DNA of 64,000 nucleotides. Source: an uncultured Niabella sp. GTDB lineage: Bacteria; Bacteroidota; Bacteroidia; Chitinophagales; Chitinophagaceae. The stretch lies in the NCBI GenBank assembly GCA_934486785.1, contig CAKSQK010000003.1, positions 1 to 64,000 of the forward strand, in the 5' to 3' direction. Positions within the stretch are counted from its first letter, which is position 1. Each line of letters opens with the position of its first letter. Positions 27,412-37,416 of the stretch are shown here, piece by piece. The notes below the pieces were generated by a model. That model did no database searches. It worked only from the letters and a program-made list of their open reading frames with translations, and was not told the DNA's origin. A program made the position numbers and the translations under genes.

Positions 27412-28470
27412 ATGTACCTATTGGCAATAGACTGGTTATTCATTCTTGAAAAATTAATTTTGATTGCATTGATCGTGACGCTTTGCATGATCGTGGCCAT
27501 GTATGCCACTTACGCCGAGCGCAAGGTTGCTGCATTTATACAAGACAGGCTAGGGCCCAACAGGGCTGGCCCTTTTGGGTTATTGCAGCCGCTTGCTGAT
27601 GGGGGTAAACTTTTTTTCAAAGAGGAGATCATACCGTTGGCATCTTCAAAGTTTTTATTTGTACTGGGGCCCATGCTGGCCATGATTACCGCGCTTATTT
27701 CCAGCGCTGTCATTCCATGGGGTACGCCTTTAAACATTTCGGGGCGTGAAGTGCCTTTACAGGTGGCCGACATCAACGTAGGCATTCTTTACATTTTTGC
27801 AGTAGCCAGTGTGTCTGTATATGGCATTATGATCGGTTCATGGGCATCCAACAATAAATTTTCATTGCTGGCAGGTGTAAGGGGGGCTTCGCAAATGATA
27901 TCTTACGAACTGGCGCTGGGTATGGCACTCATTGCAGTTTTAATGCTTACCGGCAGTATGCAGTTAAGCGATATTGTAAAAACACAACAGCAAAATGGTT
28001 GGAATGTACTTTACCAACCTTTAGGGTTTCTCATTTTCTTTATTTGCTCCCTGGCAGAGTGTAACCGTACGCCTTTTGACCTGCCCGAAGCCGAGAATGA
28101 GTTGAACATGGGTTATCACCAGGAATACTCAAGTATGAAGCTGGGTTTTTATCTTTTTGCAGAATATATTCACATGTTTATGGCAGGGATTATTATGGCC
28201 ACACTATTTTGGGGTGGTTATGATATTCCTTTTGTGAATGAACAAAACCTGGCACAACGTATTGGTGACAATTGGGTGGCATTTTTGAGCTTTGCCACAC
28301 TAATGACCAAGGCATTTATTTCTGTATTTATATTTATGTGGATCCGCTGGACTGTTCCGCGTTTTCGTTTTGACCAGTTGATGCACCTGGGTTGGAAACG
28401 GCTGGTACCCCTGGCTTTGCTGAACATGATCCTTACAGCGGCAGTAGTATTGTGGCTGAATAATAATTAA
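27412..28470 (+). CDS. nuoH: NADH-quinone oxidoreductase subunit H
   Basis: The 352-aa polytopic subunit has about eight membrane helices, the conserved loop DRLGPNRAGPFGLLQPLADG (about 46-65) and CNRTPFDLPEAENELNMGYH. It links the quinone cavity to the proton-pumping arm. It starts one base after the nuoG stop, so translation is probably coupled. Confidence 0.95.
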   Translation: MYLLAIDWLFILEKLILIALIVTLCMIVAMYATYAERKVAAFIQDRLGPNRAGPFGLLQPLADGGKLFFKEEIIPLASSKFLFVLGPMLAMITALISSAVIPWGTPLNISGREVPLQVADINVGILYIFAVASVSVYGIMIGSWASNNKFSLLAGVRGASQMISYELALGMALIAVLMLTGSMQLSDIVKTQQQNGWNVLYQPLGFLIFFICSLAECNRTPFDLPEAENELNMGYHQEYSSMKLGFYLFAEYIHMFMAGIIMATLFWGGYDIPFVNEQNLAQRIGDNWVAFLSFATLMTKAFISVFIFMWIRWTVPRFRFDQLMHLGWKRLVPLALLNMILTAAVVLWLNNN

Positions 28471-28522
28471 GTGAGTAGCAGATGACCATATCTCTGCAGA
28501 GTTTTAAATTTTGTATACAATA

Positions 28523-29080
28523 ATGAGTATAAAACTTACAAATAGAGCAAAACCCATTGACAGGCGGCCCATGAGCGTGTTGGAAAGGCTTTATCTCTGG
28601 AATATTATGAAGGGCATGGCTATTACGCTGAAACATTTCTTCTCAAAGAAAGCTACCATCAGTTTTCCTGAGCAGCAAAGAAGTTTTAGCAAAGTATTTA
28701 GAGGGCTGCACATTTTGAACCGGGATGAAGAAGGCCGTGAAAGATGTACTGCGTGCGGCCTGTGTGCCGTAGCTTGCCCGGCAGAGGCCATTACGATGGA
28801 AGCGGCCGAGCGTAAGCCGGATGAGGAGCATTTATACCGTGAGGAAAAATATGCTGCCAGGTATGAGATCAATATGCTGCGTTGTATATTTTGCGGCTAT
28901 TGCGAAGAAGCCTGTCCAAAAGACGCTATTTATTTATCACAAACCTTTATGCCGGCCAACTACCACCGCAAAGGGTTTATTTATAAAAAAGAAGATTTAT
29001 TGATTCCAAATCCGGTTACTGAACCTGAAGCGTACCAAAAAGCGCTGGGAACCATAAAAGCAAAAGAAGTTAAAAGTTAA
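28523..29080 (+). CDS. nuoI: NADH-quinone oxidoreductase subunit I
   Basis: The protein is 185 aa from MSIKLTNRAK at 28523; a TTG four codons upstream is less likely. It has two classic [4Fe-4S] ferredoxin motifs, CTACGLCAVACP (Cys75, 78, 81, 85) and CIFCGYCEEACP (Cys121, 124, 127, 131), which hold clusters N6a and N6b. It relays electrons from NuoG to NuoB. Confidence 0.95.
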   Translation: MSIKLTNRAKPIDRRPMSVLERLYLWNIMKGMAITLKHFFSKKATISFPEQQRSFSKVFRGLHILNRDEEGRERCTACGLCAVACPAEAITMEAAERKPDEEHLYREEKYAARYEINMLRCIFCGYCEEACPKDAIYLSQTFMPANYHRKGFIYKKEDLLIPNPVTEPEAYQKALGTIKAKEVKS

Positions 29081-29133
29081 AAAAGCTTTCAGGCCACGGC
29101 CTGAAATAAAGGGAACTTAAATTATAATTGGGA

Positions 29134-29634
29134 ATGGGCATCACACAAATATTATTTTGGGTACTAACTGCAACGGCTTTGCTAAGTGCCATTATGGTTG
29201 TAACAAGCAAAAACCCGGTACACAGCGTGCTGTGGCTCATCGTGGCTTTCTTTGCCATCTCCGGCCATTATGTTTTATTGAACGCCCAGTTTCTGGCAAT
29301 TGTAAACATCATCGTTTATGCCGGCGCCATTATGGTGCTGTTCCTGTTCGTGATCATGCTGATGAACCTGAACAACCCAACGCATAAATTAAAGAACAGG
29401 GCGCTACAGGCAATAGGAGGCCTGGCGGCGGGTTGCTTATTAATTGTGCTGGTGGCCGCGTTAAGAAATACCGAGATCACAAATAAGGTGGCACAAACCG
29501 GAACCGGGGACATTGGGCTGGTTGAAAACCTGGGCAGGGAGCTGTTTACCACTTTTGTAGTGCCTTTTGAAATTGCAAGCGTTTTATTTTTAAGCGCCAT
29601 GGTTGGCGCTGTGATCATTGGCAAAAAAGATTAA
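29134..29634 (+). CDS. nuoJ: NADH-quinone oxidoreductase subunit J
   Basis: The 166-aa membrane subunit has five hydrophobic helices. NPVHSVLWLIVAFFAISGHYVLL and NIIVYAGAIMVLFLFVIMLMNL are strongly conserved in NuoJ. The ATG at 29134 was preferred over a TTG two codons earlier. Confidence 0.94.
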   Translation: MGITQILFWVLTATALLSAIMVVTSKNPVHSVLWLIVAFFAISGHYVLLNAQFLAIVNIIVYAGAIMVLFLFVIMLMNLNNPTHKLKNRALQAIGGLAAGCLLIVLVAALRNTEITNKVAQTGTGDIGLVENLGRELFTTFVVPFEIASVLFLSAMVGAVIIGKKD

Positions 29635-29675
29635 CCAGAACACGTAATAGTAAACTGTAAATAGTAAAGTAAAAA

Positions 29676-30005
29676 ATGCCGATCAATTATTATATCGTTT
29701 TAGCTTTAAGCCTTTTTTCAATAGGGGTGGTGGGCGTTCTTACCAGGCGTAATGCAATTATTATTTTTATGTGCATCGAGATCATGCTCAATGCCGTAAA
29801 TCTTTTGCTGGTTGCTTTTTCAAAAATGCACCACGCCACACACGCTGCCACCAATGCTACGGCGGGTACTGACGGGCAGTTGTTTGTATTCTTTATTATG
29901 GTGGTGGCCGCGGCTGAAGTGAGCGTGGGGCTTGCGATCATTGTAATGCTGTACCGCAACATTCACTCGGTAGACATCAATTTCCTGAACAGGCTGAAAC
30001 ATTAA
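29676..30005 (+). CDS. nuoK: NADH-quinone oxidoreductase subunit K
   Basis: The 109-aa, three-helix antiporter-like subunit has the conserved glutamates in [13 protein letters not shown] and in [13 protein letters not shown] that line the proton path. A His/Ala/Thr-rich loop ([17 protein letters not shown]) makes it slightly longer than the E. coli protein. Confidence 0.94.
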   Translation: MPINYYIVLALSLFSIGVVGVLTRRNAIIIFMCIEIMLNAVNLLLVAFSKMHHATHAATNATAGTDGQLFVFFIMVVAAAEVSVGLAIIVMLYRNIHSVDINFLNRLKH

Positions 30006-30035
30006 AACCAATCACTTAACTAAATAAAAGCGTTG

Positions 30036-31934
30036 ATGAAACTGTATTTGTTATTAATTGTGTTACTGCCATTCGCGGGCTTTTTGCTGAACGGGCTTTT
30101 CAGGAAGCAGCTTTCAAAAGCATTAACCGGCATGATTGGCAGCGGTACGGTGCTGGGCTCCTTTATTTTAAGTGTACTGGTTTTTTTGGGTGTTAAAAAC
30201 AGCGGGGCGCAGGTAATAAAATATTTCGATTTTATAAATGTAGGCTGGCTTAAAATTCCTTTCGGTTTTCAAATTGACCAGCTCTCTGCACTGTTCCTGC
30301 TCATCATTACCGGCGTGGGCTTTTTCATTCATTTGTACTCCACGGCTTATATGCATGAAGAAAAAGAAGAGCATTATGCCAGGTATTTTGCTTACCTGAA
30401 TTTGTTTGTATTCTCCATGCTGCTGCTGGTTTTGGGTGAAAATTTTCTCATTCTTTTTATTGGGTGGGAAGGCGTGGGCCTTTGTTCATACCTGCTGATC
30501 GGCTACTGGTTTAAAAATGATGAGTACAACCGCGCTGCCTCCAAGGCTTTTATAATGAACCGAATTGGAGATGTGGCCTTTTTGATAGCCTTGTTTATGC
30601 TGGCCGGGCAGCTGGGCACACTTTCTTTTGGCGAAGTGTTTAAAGCCGATACACTTTCTAAATTATCGGCAGGAGAAATGACCGCCATCACCATGCTGTT
30701 GTTTGTGGGAGCTACAGGCAAAAGCGCTCAAATACCTTTATACACCTGGCTGCCCGATGCCATGGCCGGGCCCACTCCGGTTTCAGCGCTTATCCACGCG
30801 GCTACCATGGTTACGGCTGGTATTTACATGATCGCGCGCAGCAACCTGATGTATTCCATGGCGCCATTTACTTTAAACGTGATCGCCATTATTGGTGTGG
30901 CTACCGCGCTGCTGGCAGCTACCATAGCGCTCAAGCAAAACGATATTAAAAAAGTGCTGGCCTATTCTACCGTAAGCCAGTTGGGCTATATGTTTCTTGC
31001 ACTGGGGAGCGGCGCTTATGTAGCTGCTGTGTTTCATGTAATGACACATGCTTTTTTTAAAGCCCTTTTATTTCTGGGCAGCGGTTCTGTTATTCATGCC
31101 ATGGGCGGTGAACAGGATATGCGTAAAATGGGTGGCCTGGGCAGGTATATGAAGATCACTAACATTACGTTTTTACTGGGTTGTTTTGCTATTGCAGGTA
31201 TTCCGGGTTTTTCCGGTTTCTTTTCAAAAGATGAAATACTGGTGGGCGCTTTTGCCAAATCCCCTGTATTGTGGGTGCTTGGACTGCTGGGCGCTTTGCT
31301 TACCGCGTTTTATATGTTCCGCTTATATGCCACCACCTTTAAAGGCAGCTTTAGAGGCAGCCGCGAGCAGCAAGCGCATTTACATGAAAGCCCGTCACCT
31401 ATGACCATTCCGCTAATTGTTCTGGCCATTCTTTCAGTTATTGGCGGCTTTGTTGGTATTCCGGAACTGTTTATGAGCGGCGCTCATTCTTTAAAAACAT
31501 TTTTAAACCCGGTATTTGCCGATTCTTATACCATACTGCCTGCTCATACAATAAGCCACAGCACCGAGTGGATGCTGATGGGCATTACTTCTGTTACCGT
31601 AATACTGGTAGTGATCTATGCGTGGAACAGGTTTGCCAAAAAACCAGATACCGGGCCAGCTACCGGCCTGGGCAGGGTGCTGGAAAACAAGTGGTATGTA
31701 GATGAAATATATGATGCCATTGTTGTAAAACCGCTGGGTTCGCTGAGCGTGTTTTTTAATAATGTGGTAGATAACAGGGTGATAGATGGCGCCGTAAACG
31801 GTATTGGCCGCCTGGTAAAATATGGCGGAAGACAGTTTCGCTGGCTGCAAAGCGGGCAAATTGGCTCCTATGTGCTGATGATGGTGCTGAGCATGCTGCT
31901 GATATTTGTTGTTCAGTTCTTTTTAAGAAAGTAA
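30036..31934 (+). CDS. nuoL: NADH-quinone oxidoreductase subunit L
   Basis: The 632-aa antiporter-like subunit has about 15 membrane helices plus the C-terminal lateral helix. It contains FIGWEGVGLCSYLLIGYW, the AQIPLYTWLPDAMAGPTPVS segment and HAATMVTAGIYM, all NuoL hallmarks. The start MKLYLLLIV at 30036 was chosen over a TTG one codon upstream. It forms the distal proton-pumping module. Confidence 0.95.
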   Translation: MKLYLLLIVLLPFAGFLLNGLFRKQLSKALTGMIGSGTVLGSFILSVLVFLGVKNSGAQVIKYFDFINVGWLKIPFGFQIDQLSALFLLIITGVGFFIHLYSTAYMHEEKEEHYARYFAYLNLFVFSMLLLVLGENFLILFIGWEGVGLCSYLLIGYWFKNDEYNRAASKAFIMNRIGDVAFLIALFMLAGQLGTLSFGEVFKADTLSKLSAGEMTAITMLLFVGATGKSAQIPLYTWLPDAMAGPTPVSALIHAATMVTAGIYMIARSNLMYSMAPFTLNVIAIIGVATALLAATIALKQNDIKKVLAYSTVSQLGYMFLALGSGAYVAAVFHVMTHAFFKALLFLGSGSVIHAMGGEQDMRKMGGLGRYMKITNITFLLGCFAIAGIPGFSGFFSKDEILVGAFAKSPVLWVLGLLGALLTAFYMFRLYATTFKGSFRGSREQQAHLHESPSPMTIPLIVLAILSVIGGFVGIPELFMSGAHSLKTFLNPVFADSYTILPAHTISHSTEWMLMGITSVTVILVVIYAWNRFAKKPDTGPATGLGRVLENKWYVDEIYDAIVVKPLGSLSVFFNNVVDNRVIDGAVNGIGRLVKYGGRQFRWLQSGQIGSYVLMMVLSMLLIFVVQFFLRK

Positions 31935-32052
31935 AAACCTGTAAGGTGGCCTGAAGCAGGCGCCGCTGGTTTGGTTTTGACAGAGTTTTGAAAATTTTTT
32001 ATATAGAGATCAACCCTTTGTGGCGGATCTCGCAAATCATCGTTCATACGTT

Positions 32053-33522
32053 ATGATCGCATTGTTGTTGATACTGGTTCCATTGCTTAGCGGGTTGGCT
32101 GCTTTTTTTATGAAAAAGGGTGATGCCGCCAGAACGTGGTCGTTGTTTTCGGCTATTGTAACTTTTATAGTAGCCCTGCTGGGCGTATCTGTGTTTAACA
32201 GTCCCGGCCACCTAGCTTTCACGGCTGATTGGATGGGAAACCTCGGCAGCAGCTTTTCCATTAAGGCCGACGCCATGGGCATGATGCTTTGCATGCTTAC
32301 CGCTATTTCTTACCCTGTTATTTTTGTAGCCACCTGGAGCGCGTCTTACACAAAGCCGCATAACTTTTTTGGCCTTATGCTTTTAGCGCAGGCGGGTTTA
32401 ATGGGCGTTTTTCTGGCCATGGATGGCTTGTTGTTTTACTTCTTCTGGGAGCTTGCTTTAATACCGGTATATTTTCTCTGTTCGCAATGGGGCGGCGCAA
32501 GAAGGATACCCGTTACATTCAAATTTTTTGTTTATACATTCCTGGGCTCGCTGCTGATGCTTATTGGCCTTATTTACATCTGGTCAATAACAGGATCATT
32601 TTCACTGGAGGCTTTTTATGCCGCCGAAATTGAAATGAAAGAGCAACTGTGGCTGTTCTGGCTGCTTTTTGCTGCCTTTGCTGTTAAAATGCCCATCTTT
32701 CCTTTTCATACCTGGCAGCCTGATACCTACGAACAATCTCCCACGGCGGTAACGATGGTTTTAAGTGCCATCATGGTAAAAATGGGTGTGCTGGGACTGC
32801 TAAGGTGGTTGCTGCCTGTGCTGCCCCTGGGTTCGCATGTGCTGGGCGATAATCCTTCTACATTAGCCGTGATCGGCATTGTATATGCCTCCATCATCGC
32901 CTTCAGGCAAAATGATATGAAGCGCCTGGTGGCATACTCGTCAATTGCGCACGTGGGGCTGATGTGTCTGGCCGTGTTTGCCGAGCACCGAAGCGCCATG
33001 CAGGGCGTGATGATACAAATGTTCTCACACGGTATTAATATTTTGGGTATGTGGATCGTGGTGGAGATCATTGAAAGAAAATTTGGAACACGTAAGATGA
33101 GCGAGCTGGGAGGCATTGCACAAAAGGCGCCGGTTCTGGCCATCTTCTTTTACATTATTGCATTTGCCAATTTTGGCCTGCCGCTTACCAACGCGTTCGT
33201 TGGTGAATTTTTGATGCTCAACGGTATACTCAATTCAAACATTACTGCATACGGTGTGATTTATGCCGTTACAGCGGCGCTGGCGGTTATTTTTAGTGCT
33301 GTGTATATTTTAAGAATGGCAAGAAAAGTATTTCTGGGCAATACCAATGAACTTACCGCGAAAGGGACAGACATTGTTTTTCATGAAAAGGCAGCGCTGG
33401 CCATTATTGTGGCGGCCATTTTGATCGTGGGTATTTATCCGCAACCGTTTTTAGATATGATGAGTGGAATTTCAGAATCAATTTTAAAGAGTGCGGACGC
33501 CATTCATTTATTGAATAAATAA
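32053..33522 (+). CDS. nuoM: NADH-quinone oxidoreductase subunit M
   Basis: The protein is 489 aa from MIALLLILVPLLSG; a GTG at 32020 in the same frame adds 11 hydrophilic residues and is less likely. Hallmarks are FFWELALIPVYFL, KMPIFPFHTWQPDTYEQSPT and YSSIAHVGLM. It is an antiporter-like proton-pumping subunit. Confidence 0.95.
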   Translation: MIALLLILVPLLSGLAAFFMKKGDAARTWSLFSAIVTFIVALLGVSVFNSPGHLAFTADWMGNLGSSFSIKADAMGMMLCMLTAISYPVIFVATWSASYTKPHNFFGLMLLAQAGLMGVFLAMDGLLFYFFWELALIPVYFLCSQWGGARRIPVTFKFFVYTFLGSLLMLIGLIYIWSITGSFSLEAFYAAEIEMKEQLWLFWLLFAAFAVKMPIFPFHTWQPDTYEQSPTAVTMVLSAIMVKMGVLGLLRWLLPVLPLGSHVLGDNPSTLAVIGIVYASIIAFRQNDMKRLVAYSSIAHVGLMCLAVFAEHRSAMQGVMIQMFSHGINILGMWIVVEIIERKFGTRKMSELGGIAQKAPVLAIFFYIIAFANFGLPLTNAFVGEFLMLNGILNSNITAYGVIYAVTAALAVIFSAVYILRMARKVFLGNTNELTAKGTDIVFHEKAALAIIVAAILIVGIYPQPFLDMMSGISESILKSADAIHLLNK

Positions 33523-33545
33523 TTTTTTGGAATATATAAATAGGT

Positions 33546-34925
33546 ATGAACGCTTTATTATTATCGGCAATTTTAGGAGTAGTGATGATGTTTACCGGCA
33601 TACTGGTAAAGCAGAAAGCTACCATCAAAGCAATAGCTATAGCAGGGATGACATTGTTGGTTGTGGTGAACTGGCTAGAGCTTAAGGGCACACGACTGAT
33701 TCATTTCGACGTGTCAGGCTTTTTGAACTTTACCAATTTTAGCCTCCTGTTTTTATTGATCGCGCTGGTGTGTACACTGCTTTATTTTTTGGTTAGTTCC
33801 AACGAAATGCAGAAGGTTGGCAATTACTATCCCGATTATTATGCGCTCATATTTTTTATAACATGCGGCGTTATACTGGTGGCCAGTTTTCAATCGCTGC
33901 TTATTTTATTTTTGGGCATTGAGATCATTACCATTCCGCTGTATGTATTGGCAGGTGCCGATAAGCGCAATTTAAAAAGTAATGAAGCTTCTTTAAAATA
34001 CCTGTTGATGGGTTCTTTTTCAACCGGTGTGATGCTGATGGGTATTGCTTTGATCTATGGCTCGCAGGGCACTTTTGATATTTCTAAAATGAATTTTGCC
34101 GCTCAAAATGGCAACCTGTCCAACCTGCAGGTGGCCGGCATGCTCATCCTGTTGTTTTCCATGGCATTTAAGGCTTCGGTAGCGCCGTTCCACTTTTGGA
34201 CGCCGGATGTGTACGATGGTTCTCCCACAGTATTTACTTCTTACATGGCCACCATCGTTAAGGCGGCTGTATTCATCGGGTTCATCCGTTTGTTCGGGAA
34301 CGCATTTGGCGCTTTATCGCAGGCCTGGCAATTGTGGATCGCGGTTATGATCGTTGCCACTTTGTTCATTGGAAATATAACCGCTACGTTTCAGCAAAGC
34401 GCCAAGCGCATGCTGGCCTATTCAAGCATTGCGCAGGCTGGTTTTATGCTGTTTGCAGTATTTGCCACCAACGAGGCAGCTTACGAGGGCCTGCTAATAT
34501 ATGCAGCCGCTTACAGCCTTTCTACCATTGGCGTATTTGCCGTAGTGGCAAAAATGAGCGATCACAGTTTTGAAGGTTTTAATGGCCTTGCAAAACATCA
34601 GCCGCTACTGGCGCTCACGGCCACCATTTGTTTGTTATCCCTGGCAGGTATACCGCTAACAGTAGGCTTTTTGGGTAAGTTTTATATGTTGAAAGCTGCC
34701 GTTCTTACTGGTGGATATTTATGGCTTGTGGTATTTGCCGTTATCATGGCTGCGGTTAGCGCCTACTATTATTTCAGGCTTATACAGGCAATGTATTTCA
34801 AAGACGGACCCGACAACAGTTCCGGCGTAACCACTCTTGAAAAAGCCTCTATGGTGGCTATATGCTTGATCATTGTTTTCTTGGGGCTCTTTCCACACGT
34901 GTTGCTTACACATCTTTATTTTTAA
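33546..34925 (+). CDS. nuoN: NADH-quinone oxidoreductase subunit N
   Basis: The 459-aa antiporter-like subunit has FLGIEIITIPLYVLAG, KASVAPFHFWTPDVYDGSPT and AYSSIAQAGFML. It closes the nuo operon, completing all 14 subunits with no gene inserted. Confidence 0.95.
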   Translation: MNALLLSAILGVVMMFTGILVKQKATIKAIAIAGMTLLVVVNWLELKGTRLIHFDVSGFLNFTNFSLLFLLIALVCTLLYFLVSSNEMQKVGNYYPDYYALIFFITCGVILVASFQSLLILFLGIEIITIPLYVLAGADKRNLKSNEASLKYLLMGSFSTGVMLMGIALIYGSQGTFDISKMNFAAQNGNLSNLQVAGMLILLFSMAFKASVAPFHFWTPDVYDGSPTVFTSYMATIVKAAVFIGFIRLFGNAFGALSQAWQLWIAVMIVATLFIGNITATFQQSAKRMLAYSSIAQAGFMLFAVFATNEAAYEGLLIYAAAYSLSTIGVFAVVAKMSDHSFEGFNGLAKHQPLLALTATICLLSLAGIPLTVGFLGKFYMLKAAVLTGGYLWLVVFAVIMAAVSAYYYFRLIQAMYFKDGPDNSSGVTTLEKASMVAICLIIVFLGLFPHVLLTHLYF

Positions 34926-34969
34926 AGAAAGTTTCGCAGGCGTTCGCGCATTCATTGTAAATTGCAGCA

Positions 34970-36247
34970 ATGAATTTTTCTGATGTTTTCTCCCTTGCAT
35001 TCAGAACCGTTAGTGGTAATAAGCTTCGCACGGGGCTTACTGTCACCATTATTGCATTTGGTATAATGGCGCTCATAGGCATCATTACAGCCATTACAGC
35101 CATGAACCAAAAATTTACAGAAAGTTTTTCTTCGCTGGGCGCTAATGCCTTTACCATTCGGTATAAAGAAAGGGTGATGAATTTTGGCGGCGGTGGAAAC
35201 GATGTAACAGTTTCTAAAAAAGGCCGCAAAGAAAAAAAGTCCAACCTCAATAAGATTATTACAAAAAACGAAGCGGAGTATTTTGCACAAAACTTTAATT
35301 TTCCTGGCACGGTTACCAGCATTTCCGTCTTTGGCAATCGCAATAATATTGTGTCTTTTAACGATAAAAAAACCAGTCCTAATGTAATGATTTTTGGAGC
35401 CGATGAAAATTATCTTGAATTGAATGGGTACGAGTTGATTGCCGGCAGAAATATTTTTACACAAGAAGTAATGGGCGGGCAAAACCTTTGCATCTTAGGT
35501 TACGATGTAGCTAAAAGTTTTTTTGGAGATGATGTGCAAAAAGCCGTCAACCGCACCATCCGCATCAACAATTTACCATACCGTGTTTTAGGCGTTTTAG
35601 AAAGCCGTGGCGCTACTTTTGGCTTTAGCCGCGACAACATGGTTATTGTGGGATACAGAAACCTTGCGGCTAATTTTTCGGGCGCTAACAGGTCGTATGT
35701 GATTGCCGTGAAAGTAAACGACATGAACAATATGAACACAGTGATGGGAGAGGCTGAATCGTTTTTTAGAGGAGTGCGTAAAACGGGCATTACAGAAGAA
35801 AGCAATTTTGCGCTGGATAAGAGCGACAGCATGGTGGCAACAGCTATGAGAAGTCTTGGTTTTTTGACTATTTCCGCTACCGTTATTGGCCTCATTACAT
35901 TAATAGGCGCCGCCATTGGGCTTATGAACATCATGCTTGTATCGGTGGCTGAACGCACAAAAGAAGTAGGACTTGTAAAAGCCATTGGCGGTAAAAGCTC
36001 AACGGTAAAAAAGCAGTTTTTATTAGAGGCTGTGATCATCAGTGTACTGGGTGCCGTGCTGGGAATTCTATTGGGTGTGATTGTTGGCAACGCATTTTCT
36101 TTATTGCTTGATACCGGGTTTGTAGTGCCCTGGAACTGGGTAGTGTATGGTATCATCATATGCAGCGCAGTGGGTTTGTTAGCGGGGTTGTACCCTGCTA
36201 TAAAAGCCGGAAGGCTTAATCCGATTGATGCTCTTAGGTATGAATAA
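34970..36247 (+). CDS. ABC transporter permease (MacB/FtsX type), no adjacent ATPase
   Basis: The 425-aa protein has one N-terminal membrane helix (LTVTIIAFGIMALIGIITAI), a large extracytoplasmic MacB-like domain (about 50-285) and a C-terminal FtsX domain with three helices (about 295-415, starting IGAAIGLMNIMLVSVAERTKEVGLVKAIGG). It follows nuoN by 44 bp on the same strand, so it may be read through from the nuo operon. A partner ATPase must be encoded elsewhere; the one at 58.8 kb already has its own permease. Confidence 0.88.
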   Translation: MNFSDVFSLAFRTVSGNKLRTGLTVTIIAFGIMALIGIITAITAMNQKFTESFSSLGANAFTIRYKERVMNFGGGGNDVTVSKKGRKEKKSNLNKIITKNEAEYFAQNFNFPGTVTSISVFGNRNNIVSFNDKKTSPNVMIFGADENYLELNGYELIAGRNIFTQEVMGGQNLCILGYDVAKSFFGDDVQKAVNRTIRINNLPYRVLGVLESRGATFGFSRDNMVIVGYRNLAANFSGANRSYVIAVKVNDMNNMNTVMGEAESFFRGVRKTGITEESNFALDKSDSMVATAMRSLGFLTISATVIGLITLIGAAIGLMNIMLVSVAERTKEVGLVKAIGGKSSTVKKQFLLEAVIISVLGAVLGILLGVIVGNAFSLLLDTGFVVPWNWVVYGIIICSAVGLLAGLYPAIKAGRLNPIDALRYE

Positions 36248-36291
36248 AATCATGTATGAGATTATTTATGCTTTTTTGATTTTCTTTTTTT

Positions 36292-36299
36292 TATATTTG
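36292..36299 (+). promoter_or_regulatory. Candidate -7 box of the exbB-tonB operon
   Basis: TATATTTG matches TAnnTTTG exactly in the 242-bp gap between the permease gene and exbB. It would give a leader of roughly 185 nt. No good -33 element is visible. Confidence 0.35.
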
Positions 36300-36489
36300 G
36301 AAGTTGATTGAAGACGATTATAGTGCAACAGAATTGCTGCTATCTTTTTTTAACGGATTTTAAAAACTGATACCCGTTTGATACACGAAAAAAAATAATA
36401 CATAAAAAAGTTGTTGTTTGATTTTTTTCGTTAGAATTGTGCATAAATTTTAAAGCTTAAATATTTAAAAAAACTAAAAAACAAAGATC

Positions 36490-37347
36490 ATGGCTGAGAC
36501 AAAACAAGCTACACCGGTAAAGTCAACTACCTCTGTACAACCAAAAAAAACTAGTAATTTAATTTCCTGGCTTGCCCCCATTTTGTGCCTCGTTGCCGGG
36601 TATATAATCTGGCGTTTTTCAATGGGTAATCCCTCGGGGTTTGAGCAGCCCGATCCGGCTGGTGGTTTTTGGCCTAAGCACGTAGGACCAAAAAATGCTT
36701 ATGCATCTATTTATGAGGGAGGTATTGTTATTCCCGTATTAATTAGTTTATTTATTATGGCGTGGGTGTTCTTTTTTGAAAGAATTATGACAATTTCAAG
36801 AGCTACAGGAAAAGGTAACCCCGGAAACTTTGTACGCAGGGTGCAATACCATCTTGCCAATAAAAATTTAGACGCTGCCCTTGCAGAGTGCGACAAACAG
36901 AAAGGATCTGTAGGCAACGTAATGAAAGCTGGCTTACGCAGATACAGAGAAATGATTGAAGAGCCCAACCTGGATACTGCACAAAAAGTACTGGCTATAC
37001 AAAAAGAAGTAGAAGAAGCTACAGCATTAGAACTGCCCATGCTACAAAGAAATATGGTATTCTTGTCTACCATTACAACTGTAGGTGTAATGATTGCGCT
37101 TTTGGGTACGGTAATGGGGATGATCAGATCGTTTGCAGCTTTAGGTGATGAAGGCGGTGGCGGTAATGCAACACAGTTGGCAATTGGTATTGCGGAAGCA
37201 TTATACAACACAGCTATTGGTATTGCTACTTCTGCTCTTGCACTTATTTTCTATAACGTTTGTACTACACGCATAGATGCAATTACAAACGGTATTGACG
37301 AAGCAGGATTTACCTTAACACAGTCTTTCGCATCTCTTTACAAATAA
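36490..37347 (+). CDS. exbB: MotA/TolQ/ExbB-family proton channel protein
   Basis: The 285-aa protein has a first membrane helix near 25-42, a second near 78-98 and two in the C-terminal half (about 190-210 and 232-252). The ExbB signature QRNMVFLSTITTVGVMIALLGTVMGMIRSFAAL is followed by IAEALYNTAIGIATSALALIFYN. It forms the inner-membrane proton channel with ExbD that powers TonB. First gene of a four-gene operon. Confidence 0.92.
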   Translation: MAETKQATPVKSTTSVQPKKTSNLISWLAPILCLVAGYIIWRFSMGNPSGFEQPDPAGGFWPKHVGPKNAYASIYEGGIVIPVLISLFIMAWVFFFERIMTISRATGKGNPGNFVRRVQYHLANKNLDAALAECDKQKGSVGNVMKAGLRRYREMIEEPNLDTAQKVLAIQKEVEEATALELPMLQRNMVFLSTITTVGVMIALLGTVMGMIRSFAALGDEGGGGNATQLAIGIAEALYNTAIGIATSALALIFYNVCTTRIDAITNGIDEAGFTLTQSFASLYK

Positions 37348-37416
37348 TTTTCAGAGATCACGGGAGGTTTTTATGGAAAATCACTATAAAACCGTCTCAT
37401 ATCAAAATACTTAAAG

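Noticed and set aside
27360-27412. Frameshift or deletion removing the large C-terminal domain of NuoG.
   Set aside because: nuoH starts one base after the stop, nothing of the molybdopterin domain is present in any frame, and short NuoG is usual in this phylum.
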